Below are positions 1-6,311 of a stretch of DNA of 64,000 nt, piece by piece. The position numbers and the translations under genes were made by a program. The stretch is taken from positions 434,001 through 498,000 of the forward strand of contig NZ_VFPO01000001.1 in NCBI RefSeq assembly GCF_006716765.1, in the 5' to 3' direction. The notes beneath the pieces were generated by a model, which was given only the letters and a program-made list of their open reading frames with translations, did not search any database and was not told where the DNA came from. Each line of letters begins with the position of its first letter. Within the stretch, counting starts at the first letter, position 1. Origin of the DNA: Actinomadura hallensis. GTDB taxonomy: Bacteria; Actinomycetota; Actinomycetes; Streptosporangiales; Streptosporangiaceae.

Positions 1-679
1 AGCGTGCGTCAACTTCAGGAAACTCGATTTGCTCATACGGAAATCTGCCGGCGAGCATCTCGACTGTCACAACACCAAGTGAATACAAGTCAGACTTGGC
101 AGTCACATAGCCTGTTGACTTGGCTTCTGGCGCCAAGTACAAGGGGGTACCTCCATAGTCACATGTTCTGCCGGTAATCGGGTCAATCCGGCCAGCAGAG
201 CCCAGGTCAGCGAGAACAGCATTCTCGCGCGACTGGTCAAGCAAGATATTACCTGGCTTGACATCTCGGTGAACGTACTCACGGTCTCTATGCAGATACT
301 CCAGTGCATCCAAAATCTGTCCGCAGATTCGAAGTGCACCGCCCAGCCCGAACTCATGCCGGTCCATAAGAGCGTTATAAATACTCCCACCAGGATAGTA
401 GTCGCAGATGAAGGTCACAGCATCCAGGCCTTGGAACTCTGGAGCAGGTTCCCATTGCGCGTCCCAGACCTCAATTAGATGTTTATGCCTCGCCTCTTTC
501 AACAGGTGTGGCTCACGAGCCACGCCATCAGGTATACCAAGAAGCGAGATCGTTTTCTGTACAACATCGCGCTCGAAGATGTCATGTCGCGCAAGGCGAC
601 AGATGCCAACGTTGCCCTCTCCGATCGTACGAAGAATCTTGTAAGTGGGTCGTTGAAAGTGGTCACCAACGATCGGCAT
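1..679 (-). CDS. Ser/Thr protein kinase, C-terminus off the window
   Basis: The minus strand encodes 226 residues of a eukaryotic-type Ser/Thr kinase before the window edge. Visible motifs in order: a glycine loop (GEGNVG, residues 20-25), a candidate ATP-binding Lys at 42, the catalytic loop HRDVKPGN at 137-144, the metal motif DLG (158-160, Leu in place of Phe) and APE at 183-185. All catalytic landmarks are present, so the enzyme is probably active. The ATG at 679 lies 17 bases inside the upstream RNase H-like gene, so the two are almost certainly co-transcribed and translationally coupled. No transmembrane or PASTA segment is seen in the visible part. Substrate unknown. Linked kinases occur both in signalling and in phage defence, and the sequence does not decide between them. 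Confidence 0.85.
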   Translation of the reverse strand, partial: MPIVGDHFQRPTYKILRTIGEGNVGICRLARHDIFERDVVQKTISLLGIPDGVAREPHLLKEARHKHLIEVWDAQWEPAPEFQGLDAVTFICDYYPGGSIYNALMDRHEFGLGGALRICGQILDALEYLHRDREYVHRDVKPGNILLDQSRENAVLADLGSAGRIDPITGRTCDYGGTPLYLAPEAKSTGYVTAKSDLYSLGVVTVEMLAGRFPYEQIEFPEVDAR

Positions 680-1145
680 TGCTCTGTCCTTCAATCTCGG
701 CGCGCGCAGCCAGGGCAGCGAGATCGCGCTTCCTTTTCCAATGCGCCCCTACTGGCACGCTGAAGATTTCTCCCACGTGATCTGCCAGTCCACCTTTGCG
801 GGGAAGGGCTAGTCGGGAACGAAGCGTCGCACGAGACAGTCGTACGCAGGCGACTCCCATATCGGCTGCAATAAATGCTAGGAGTGTTTCGGCGCTGAAT
901 CGATTTCGCAGGTCACTGATCTTAGGCGTTCTCCCGCCAGTCTCCATGTCTAGAATAACAACTCGGTCAGGCGATAGAGCAGTCAGCATGTGAATGCACT
1001 CGCTTTGGAATGCCTGCATGGCGTACCCAGCCTGCGTTCCTTCACGCAACTCCAGCCATGCTGGATCCGTCTCCTGGGCGCCGCTGTCATCTACGAGAGA
1101 AAGCCACAGTTTACCTGCCGTTGCGTTAACGCCAAGGATCAGCAA
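663..1145 (-). CDS. RNase H-fold-like (RuvC/DUF3010-like) protein, function unknown
   Basis: A 160-residue protein starting at TTG (1145), with GGAGG ten bases upstream. The pattern suggests an RNase H/RuvC fold: an N-terminal beta hairpin (LILGVNATAGKLWLSLVD), a helix, a strand ending in DMETG (D66, E68), a long helix/strand pair (RFSAETLLAFIAADMGVACV) and a C-terminal KRDLAALAARAE with D141 where RuvC-like nucleases keep their last acidic residue. The first acidic position appears to be Asn7, which could weaken or abolish nuclease activity. It overlaps the kinase gene downstream, so the two probably act together. The fold call is inference from pattern; no family was firmly recognised. Confidence 0.6.
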   Translation of the reverse strand: MLILGVNATAGKLWLSLVDDSGAQETDPAWLELREGTQAGYAMQAFQSECIHMLTALSPDRVVILDMETGGRTPKISDLRNRFSAETLLAFIAADMGVACVRLSRATLRSRLALPRKGGLADHVGEIFSVPVGAHWKRKRDLAALAARAEIEGQSNADRW

Positions 1146-1294
1146 GTCTTGACATCCTCCTTGCCAAGAGCGTCACTCCGCCCGCACCAATAGTGAGCAT
1201 ACAGACCGCCGTAGATGTGACTGACGACGTTAAGTACATCCGACCTGCACTGCGCTGGATGTAGCCTCTTGCCCCGTTGGTAGATCCACATCAT
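1139..1294 (-). CDS. Small ORF, 51 residues, unknown
   Basis: This ORF is too short for routine gene calling. It starts ATG-ATG at 1294 and ends in a TGA that overlaps the TTG start of the RNase H-like gene, the arrangement expected of translational coupling. The composition is protein-like (MMWIYQRGKRLHPAQ, then VVSHIYGGLYAHYW) with aromatic and basic residues. No clear ribosome site precedes it and no family was recognised. It may be a leader peptide or simply chance. Confidence 0.35.
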   Translation of the reverse strand: MMWIYQRGKRLHPAQCRSDVLNVVSHIYGGLYAHYWCGRSDALGKEDVKTC

Positions 1295-1363
1295 AGCCCT
1301 ATGAAGCTCGCGCTCACGTGCTTATCGGTCATCGAGCTCTCCGAGCCAAGGCCTGGCTGCTCT

Positions 1364-1540
1364 TCAATGTCTATGCTTGCTGTGCAACTCTTCGATAACT
1401 GAGCGTCTGATCCCCGTAGCAAGATCAGAAACACTAAGCGCGTCCCCGCGCATGTCTGACCACGCGGTAAGCACCCGTCGCTCACACTCGTCGGAGTGCG
1501 TCCGCCGCCGTTGTAGCACCGCCGCCGCTAGCGCGCTCAT
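1364..1540 (-). CDS. Small ORF, 58 residues, possible DNA-binding peptide
   Basis: Reads from ATG at 1540 to TGA at 1364. The product begins MSALAAAVLQRRRTH and continues with a helical stretch (CERRVLTAWSDMRGDALSVSDLATGIRRSVIEEL) that has the periodicity of a small helix-turn-helix, but no known family was recognised. Codons are rich in G/C at third positions, more so than the alternative frames here. It lies between the membrane protein gene and the kinase pair on the same strand, so it may belong to the same transcript. Confidence 0.4.
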   Translation of the reverse strand: MSALAAAVLQRRRTHSDECERRVLTAWSDMRGDALSVSDLATGIRRSVIEELHSKHRH

Positions 1541-1685
1541 CCCGTCGCGGAGGGCGCGCCTGCGCGAACGGTGGGACGGTGTGACAGACAGTATCGCGAG
1601 TGTGCCCAGCCTGGCGGAAGCGGAGTCTTACAAGACCTTGCTTCGAGCCCGACCGAGTGGCCGCCCAGATTTTTGATGACAGTCC

Positions 1686-2327
1686 TCAGCGTTCGGGTTG
1701 GTTGTTATTCTCCGCAATCAACCTCTGGCTGTACTCCTGCATCCTTTCGTAAAACATTTCGGGATTATCGAGAGTCGACTCTTGAAGTCTTTTCACGTCT
1801 AGATTAGCCATCATTGGTGGCAATTCCATCGGCGGCGGCGGCCGGCGCTTCATGTCGCGAGCCCATCTGGTCATATAGCCGTGAACGCTGCCTGCACGTC
1901 CCACGCATTGAGCTATCTTTGCAACCCTGTCCTTCTTTCTTGCCTCCTTAACCTGGAAAACCATAATCTCGACAATCGCCGCTTCCCGGCGGACCCACTC
2001 CATGGCCGCGGGATACTTGTCGCGATACAGAGACCAAAGCCTCAGAGCGGCAGTACTTGCATCATGTGCGTGCATTAGCGCAACATCAGGCTTGCCGTGC
2101 TTCAGAAACTTGATGACCTCGGAGATGACCTCACAAAAATCGATAACGTCCCGCCTTGCCCGATCTTTTTCACGCGCCTTATAGTCGCGCCGAAATGTCA
2201 CCCAGGCAACACTAAATGCCACCACTCCACTAATAAATGCCGAGCCGATGCCAGTAAACAGAAATCGTGGAAGGCTTGTTGCTTGGTCTGCTGCTGTGGT
2301 TGTCGACGTGAAGGCAGAAACCATCAT
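1686..2327 (-). CDS. Membrane-anchored protein with cytoplasmic helical domain, unknown
   Basis: A 213-residue protein. Residues 22-45 form one hydrophobic segment (FLFTGIGSAFISGVVAFSVAWVTF) followed at once by basic residues (RRDYKAREKDRARRD), which predicts a single membrane anchor with the rest in the cytoplasm. The remainder is charged and helical (CEVISEVIKFLKHGKP, then VFQVKEARKKDRVAK), ending in a proline-rich patch (RRPPPPMELPP). No enzymatic motif is visible. It is the first gene of the minus-strand block that also holds the kinase, separated from the next ORF by about 145 bases. It could be a membrane partner or effector of the kinase pair, but this is only positional inference. Confidence 0.6.
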   Translation of the reverse strand: MMVSAFTSTTTAADQATSLPRFLFTGIGSAFISGVVAFSVAWVTFRRDYKAREKDRARRDVIDFCEVISEVIKFLKHGKPDVALMHAHDASTAALRLWSLYRDKYPAAMEWVRREAAIVEIMVFQVKEARKKDRVAKIAQCVGRAGSVHGYMTRWARDMKRRPPPPMELPPMMANLDVKRLQESTLDNPEMFYERMQEYSQRLIAENNNQPER

Positions 2328-2680
2328 TGGAAGCCCACCACCTAATGCTGCCGAGGTTCAGCCTCTAGTATTGCCCGGCAGGTGCCCTGGATGTCTCGAG
2401 TACGTTGACCACTCCTGGTCCAGGATTCTCTGTCTTCCTTGGTGGGGTAAGGGTGAGCGGACGGGCGGCGCGGCGCGGCGGGACCGGACGGGACAGGCCG
2501 CACGCCCGGCGCGCCGGGGCGGGCGGCCGCCGGCGACGCGTAGCGGCGCCCTTGAAGGCGTGAAGAAAGTCCTCATCCGGTTGGAGTTGCAGCCTGCTGA
2601 CGTGCGGTTTTGTGTGGGCTGGTGGTTGGTGTTGTGGTCGTGGGCGTGTGGGTGGGGGCTGGGTGGTAGAACGCTCGGTT
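2328..2680. other. Divergent intergenic region, no gene seen
   Basis: About 350 bases between two divergent genes. Base composition changes sharply from mixed to very GC-rich around 2450-2530 (runs of cggcgcggcg type), which may mark the junction between the accessory block and the AICE. No copy of the tRNA-Phe 3' end, which would define the left attachment site, is found here. Confidence 0.5.
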
Positions 2681-3469
2681 ATGGGTGAGGAGCGGCTGCG
2701 GGAGATCGGTGAGGAGTTGCGGCGGCTGCGGGTGGCTGCCGGGTTGTCGGGTGTGCGGCTGGCTTCTCGGGCTGGGGTGCCTCAGCCGACGGTGTCTCGG
2801 GTGGAGACGGGGCGGCGGGTCTCTGATCCTGAGGTGGTGGCCCGGTTGTTTCGGGCGCTGGAGTTGGACGATGCCGAGGTTGAGCGGTTCGTCGGGCTTG
2901 TGCGTGAGGCGTATGCGCTGACGGCTCCTCGTCGTAGTGATGCCGGGGTGTCGTTCCGTGCCGGTGCGGCTGTGGAGCTGGCGCGTGGGGCTCGGTGGGT
3001 GCGGGCGTTTGAGGCGGTGGTGGTTCCGCGGTTGTTGTGGACGGCGGAGTATGCGGCTGCTGCGGGGGCCGGCGACTGGGCAGGGCCGTCGCTGGAGGGT
3101 GAGGGTCGGCGGTTCTGCTTCGTGGTGGCTGAGGTGGGGCTGCGGACGTGGCCGGGGTCGGGTGAGTGCATGCCGGGGCAGCTGGCGCACCTGTTGGAGG
3201 TGTCGAGGCTGGAGGGGGTCCGGCTGGGGGTGGTGCCTGCCCACGTCACGCCTCGGGTGCCTTTGCACGGGTTCACGGTGTACGACGATGCGGCCGTGAC
3301 GGTGGAGACCTTCACGCGAGAGATCACGCTCACCGATGCCGACGAGGTCCGGGCCTATGGGGAGATCTTCGAGGGCTTTGAGCGGGCGGCGGTGTTCGGG
3401 GATGCCGCGCGGGCGTTGGTGCAGGACGCTGCGCGTGAGGTGCGCGAGACCCTAGGCTTTATTCACTGA
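2681..3469 (+). CDS. XRE-family regulator with DUF5753-type C-terminus
   Basis: A 262-residue DNA-binding protein. The helix-turn-helix covers about residues 8-60 (LRRLRVAAGLSGVRLASRAG, then QPTVSRVETGRR); the rest resembles the DUF5753/Scr1 sensor-like domain (RWVRAFEAVVVPRLLWTAEY, and a C-terminal TFTREITLTDADEVRAYGEIF). I chose ATG 2681 because family members begin just before the HTH; open frame continues upstream to 2612. It stands at the left end of the AICE and is its most likely repressor or developmental regulator. The next gene begins after a promoter region with CCCCTAGA boxes, which it may bind; that link is inference. Confidence 0.85.
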   Translation: MGEERLREIGEELRRLRVAAGLSGVRLASRAGVPQPTVSRVETGRRVSDPEVVARLFRALELDDAEVERFVGLVREAYALTAPRRSDAGVSFRAGAAVELARGARWVRAFEAVVVPRLLWTAEYAAAAGAGDWAGPSLEGEGRRFCFVVAEVGLRTWPGSGECMPGQLAHLLEVSRLEGVRLGVVPAHVTPRVPLHGFTVYDDAAVTVETFTREITLTDADEVRAYGEIFEGFERAAVFGDAARALVQDAAREVRETLGFIH

Positions 3470-3483
3470 GCGTATTGAATAGT

Positions 3484-3536
3484 CCCCTAGATCTGTCATA
3501 CGCTGCGTCTTCCCCGGGGTGTGTAGCCCCCTAGAC
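3484..3536. promoter_or_regulatory. Two CCCCTAGA boxes upstream of the ATPase gene
   Basis: CCCCTAGATCTGT starts at 3484 and CCCCCTAGACGCG at 3527, about 43 bases apart and just before the GTG at 3542. The same CTAGAC core recurs at 4032-4047 and three times at 5777-5870, always directly ahead of AICE genes and nowhere obvious inside them. This suggests operators of one element-encoded regulator. Confidence 0.55.
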
Positions 3537-3541
3537 GCGCG

Positions 3542-3952
3542 GTGGTGATCGAGGTGAAACGCTTGTCCCGCATGTTCCCCGGTCGGCGGGAATCGATCAG
3601 CGACGCTCGGGCCTTCGCTCGGGCGTTCGTGGTGGGACGCAGCTCGGACGACCTGGCCGATACGGCGGAACTGGTCGTCAGCGAACTGTGCACGAACGCC
3701 GTCGAGCACACGGCGAGCGGTGAAGAGGGCGGCCAGTTCGTTCTGGAACTTGAGGTTCATGACGGTTGCGTGCGGGTGGGCGTCATCGACTTCGGGGCGC
3801 AGACAGAGCCGGCCGTCAACGACGGCGAACCGTGTGATGCGGTGACGGGTCGCGGGCTGTTCATCGTGGAAGCGGTGTCCAAAGCCTGGGGCAGTGAGCC
3901 GCTGCGGGTCGGGCGGCGGGTCTGGGCGGACGTCGTCGGCGCGTCCATGTGA
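3542..3952 (+). CDS. RsbW-like ATP-binding protein (anti-sigma/serine kinase type)
   Basis: A 136-residue protein of the HATPase_c_2 family. It shows the N-box (DLADTAELVVSELCTNAVEHT, residues about 38-58), a G1 box analogue (VRVGVIDFG) and a G2 box (DAVTGRGLFIVEAVSKAWG). Actinomycetes encode many such proteins; characterised relatives bind anti-sigma antagonists or sigma factors and may phosphorylate serines. Two adjacent GTG codons (3542, 3545) are possible starts. Its TGA overlaps a GTG of the next frame, but the next gene has its own operator and strong ribosome site, so coupling is doubtful. A PP2C-like phosphatase lies 1 kb downstream, which suggests a phosphorylation switch inside the AICE. 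Confidence 0.8.
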   Translation: MVIEVKRLSRMFPGRRESISDARAFARAFVVGRSSDDLADTAELVVSELCTNAVEHTASGEEGGQFVLELEVHDGCVRVGVIDFGAQTEPAVNDGEPCDAVTGRGLFIVEAVSKAWGSEPLRVGRRVWADVVGASM

Positions 3953-4031
3953 GCGGGCCCCCGATTCCGCGGCGGCGGCGACGGCTGCGCGTCGTCAGCG
4001 CTTCGACTGGCCGGGAGCTTCCGGGCATTGT

Positions 4032-4047
4032 GTCTAGGGTCCTAGAC
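4032..4047. promoter_or_regulatory. Near-perfect palindrome GTCTAGG-GT-CCTAGAC
   Basis: Two perfect 7-base arms separated by GT lie 28 bases upstream of the ATG at 4075. This is the most symmetrical copy of the CTAGAC box found ahead of other AICE genes, so it is probably the full operator whose half-sites occur at 3484-3536 and 5777-5870. Its position inside the longer open frame is a reason to start the next gene at 4075 and not at 3949. Confidence 0.6.
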
Positions 4048-4074
4048 TCACTGGTGAAGTCCGGAGGGGATGTC

Positions 4075-4920
4075 ATGCCAGGCGAGTTGGAGCGCATCGC
4101 GCAGATCGAGGACCCGTATGAGCTGCTGCGCGCTGCGACTGAGCGCTTGGCGGAGGCACAGCAGGAGGTCACCGAGCTGGCGCGGCTGCGGCGTCGGCTG
4201 ATTCAGGATTTGCACGCGCAGGGGATGTCGTATGCGCAGATCGCGCAGGCGGCGGGCCTGAGCCGTGGCCGTATCCATCAGATCAGGCACACGGGGCCGG
4301 CACCCGAGGGTGCTTTCCTCGGCTCCGGTGAGGTCACCGTGGTCACTCCCCTGCGGCCTGACCCGGCGAGCGACCGGACGTACGTCGCCCTGGACGACCT
4401 TCGCACCGGACAGCGGTTGGAAGAGCTGGCCCGGACCTTCGATCTGTCGGTGAGGTCCGATCATGTGGCGCTCGATGGCGGGATCGACCTCAACCGTGCC
4501 GGGCTGCTGGTGATCTGCGGTCCGCGGATGTCGCCTGCGATGCGGGATGCGTACGGCAAGGATCCGGTGATCGAGTGGGACCGGGACGACGTCGGTTGGC
4601 TGCTGCGGGACAAGCGGACGGGTGAGGAGATCCGTTCCGGGCAGGAGGACGACCCGCCGCGTCCGTACGACGTCGGGTATCTGGGGCGGCTGCCTCGGCC
4701 GGACGGCAACGGGTCCTTCCTCGCCATCGCTGGCATTCACCCTGAGGGGTCGTTGGGCGTGGTGCATCTGCTGACGACCGATATCGCCAGCCTCTGGGGG
4801 CAGGTCGGCAACGAACGGTTCTCGGTGGTGGTCGGTACCGAGTACGCGCCCGATACCCATGAGCCGGTGCGGACAGAGTTGCTCACGCCGATCTACCGGC
4901 ACGATGAGGCGTCTGCCTGA
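4075..4920 (+). CDS. HTH (sigma-70 region 4-like) protein with C-terminal unknown domain
   Basis: A 281-residue protein. Residues about 15-70 hold a helical segment and a sigma-region-4-like HTH (LRRRLIQDLHAQGMSYAQIAQAAGLSRGRIHQI). The rest (residues about 85-281) resembles the domain often found behind such HTHs in actinomycete mobile elements; it includes LLVICGPRMSP and DRDDVGWLLRDKRTGEEI, and its role is unknown. ATG 4075 has a strong ribosome site (GGAGGGG) and sits just after the palindromic operator; a GTG at 3949 overlapping the upstream stop is the alternative. Only ten bases separate its stop from the PP2C gene, so the two form an operon. Confidence 0.75.
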   Translation: MPGELERIAQIEDPYELLRAATERLAEAQQEVTELARLRRRLIQDLHAQGMSYAQIAQAAGLSRGRIHQIRHTGPAPEGAFLGSGEVTVVTPLRPDPASDRTYVALDDLRTGQRLEELARTFDLSVRSDHVALDGGIDLNRAGLLVICGPRMSPAMRDAYGKDPVIEWDRDDVGWLLRDKRTGEEIRSGQEDDPPRPYDVGYLGRLPRPDGNGSFLAIAGIHPEGSLGVVHLLTTDIASLWGQVGNERFSVVVGTEYAPDTHEPVRTELLTPIYRHDEASA

Positions 4921-4930
4921 CGGAGGATGA

Positions 4931-5755
4931 ATGCGTGTGCTGATCGCCAGCGAACCGGGACGTCCCTACCGGGACAACGAGGATTTCGCGGCGGCGGCGC
5001 CGGGCGTCCTGGTGATCATCGACGGGGCGGGCAGCCCTGCCGGTGTCGAGTCGGGCTGTGTGCACTCGGTCTCCTGGTACGCGCACAACCTCGGCGGCCT
5101 GTTGCTGGCCGCTGCCGGGGACATGCGGCGGGGCCTGGTCGAAGCGCTGTCGGCGAGCATCGAACGCGTCAACGGCCTGCATGCGACGACCTGTGACCTC
5201 GGGCATCCCGGCTCGCCGTCGGCGACCGTGGCGGTTGCGCGGGTCCGGGATGAACGTCTGGAACATCTGGTTCTGTCGGACTCCGTCCTGGTGCTCGATC
5301 GGCGCGATGAGGGGCCGGCGGCCATCACCGATGACCGCCTGGCCGAAGTGATCGCACAACTCGATGAGCCGGATGACCCCTCTCCTGTCGGGTCGGAAGC
5401 GCACGCCGGACGTCTGCGGAGTCGAGTCGAGCGGCTCGCCTCCTTCCGCAATCAACCCGGCGGGTTCTGGGTGGCCAGCACCAATCCGGAAGCGGCGAGC
5501 GAGGCCCTGACGGGGTCGACGCCGCTCGCGGAACTGGATGCGGTCGCGCTGCTGAGCGACGGGGCCAGTCGGCTCGCCGACCGGTTCGGCCTGATGACCT
5601 GGCCTGACGTGCTCGCCGTGCTCCGCAAGGACGGTCCCGGCGAACTGATCGCACGGACGCGGGAAGCCGAGGCGGCCGATCCGGACGGCATCCGCTGGCC
5701 GCGCGGCAAGTCGTCCGATGACGCCAGCGTCGTCTACTGGGACGTCCGGGCTTAG
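4931..5755 (+). CDS. PP2C-like protein phosphatase
   Basis: A 274-residue protein with PP2C landmarks: the N-terminal DNEDF (residues 15-19), VIIDGAG with metal-ligand Asp at 31, a central LSDSVLVLD strand, ALLSDGASRLADRFG and a C-terminal SSDDASVVYWDV, whose Asp-Asp-Ala fits the last metal site. PP2C enzymes remove phosphate from Ser/Thr using two metal ions. It is soluble, with no membrane segment. It follows the HTH gene by ten bases (ribosome site GGAGG) and lies near an RsbW-like ATPase, so it may reverse phosphorylation of a regulator controlling the element. Phosphatases of this kind recur in AICEs, but their target is not known to me. Confidence 0.75.
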   Translation: MRVLIASEPGRPYRDNEDFAAAAPGVLVIIDGAGSPAGVESGCVHSVSWYAHNLGGLLLAAAGDMRRGLVEALSASIERVNGLHATTCDLGHPGSPSATVAVARVRDERLEHLVLSDSVLVLDRRDEGPAAITDDRLAEVIAQLDEPDDPSPVGSEAHAGRLRSRVERLASFRNQPGGFWVASTNPEAASEALTGSTPLAELDAVALLSDGASRLADRFGLMTWPDVLAVLRKDGPGELIARTREAEAADPDGIRWPRGKSSDDASVVYWDVRA

Positions 5756-5776
5756 CGTTCCGGCGAATCTTGTCGA

Positions 5777-5870
5777 CCCCCCTAGACAGTGACCGGGCGA
5801 TGCTCTACCTTCACTGTGTACCCCTCTAGACAGTCTGCTCTCAGGATGAGCGGACACGGTGTCTAGGGGG
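5777..5870. promoter_or_regulatory. Cluster of three CTAGAC operator boxes before the transfer operon
   Basis: CCCCCCTAGACAGTG (from 5777), CCCCTCTAGACAGTC (from 5821) and the inverted GTGTCTAGGGGG (from 5859) lie in the 137-base gap before the conjugation genes. The shared core is CTAGACAGT, with the third copy inverted. This is the densest cluster in the window and marks the main controlled promoter of the transfer operon. Confidence 0.6.
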
Positions 5871-5892
5871 ATGGACAGAAGGAAGGTTCTTC

Positions 5893-6297
5893 GTGCGCAT
5901 CATTCCGGTGGACGTGTCGGCGATGACGTTCGTGTGCGTGTCCGCGCCGCGTCCCAAGCTGGTGAACCAGGAGACGGGGGAGGTCAAGACCGACCGCAAC
6001 GGGCAGACGGTCTTCACGGTGGGGTTGTCGGCCGCCGATGCGGCGGGGCGGGTGGATCTGCTGAACGTGGCGGTGTCGGGTGACCAGTCAGTGACGATCG
6101 GGGAGGTCGTCGCCCCGGTGGGGCTGGTCGCGTTCCCGTGGGAAGCGGTCCTGGGTGGGGAGAAGCGCTGGGGCGTGGCCTTCCGCGCCGAACGCATCGT
6201 CCCGGTCTCGGCCGCCCCGTCCGGCCCGTCCGGTCCGGCCGGTCCGGCTGCCCCGGCCTCGTCGGCGGGCTCGGCGGGCTCGTCGGGTGTGGCCTGA
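5893..6297 (+). CDS. AICE conserved protein preceding the TraB-like translocase
   Basis: A 134-residue protein from GTG 5893 with GGAAGG nine bases upstream. The first 105 residues are a compact beta-rich domain (MRIIPVDVSAMTFVCVSAPR, then NRNGQTVFTVGLS-type strands); the tail is Pro/Ser/Ala/Gly-rich low complexity. Proteins like this regularly sit before the FtsK/TraB-type gene of Streptomyces-type integrative elements, where they are annotated as hypothetical or regulatory. It heads the transfer operon, 14 bases from the translocase gene. The exact role is unknown; it may assist DNA transfer. Confidence 0.65.
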   Translation: MRIIPVDVSAMTFVCVSAPRPKLVNQETGEVKTDRNGQTVFTVGLSAADAAGRVDLLNVAVSGDQSVTIGEVVAPVGLVAFPWEAVLGGEKRWGVAFRAERIVPVSAAPSGPSGPAGPAAPASSAGSAGSSGVA

Positions 6298-6311
6298 TCC
6301 GGGGGCCGGTG

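Noticed and set aside
1377..1676. 99-residue plus-strand frame
   Set aside because: Ser/Arg-rich and antisense to a more protein-like small minus-strand frame.
2328..2680. Left attachment site of the AICE
   Set aside because: No match to the tRNA-Phe 3' end was found by eye.
3949..4074. Longer start (GTG 3949) for the HTH gene
   Set aside because: The palindromic operator and strong ribosome site lie inside this extension, favouring ATG 4075.
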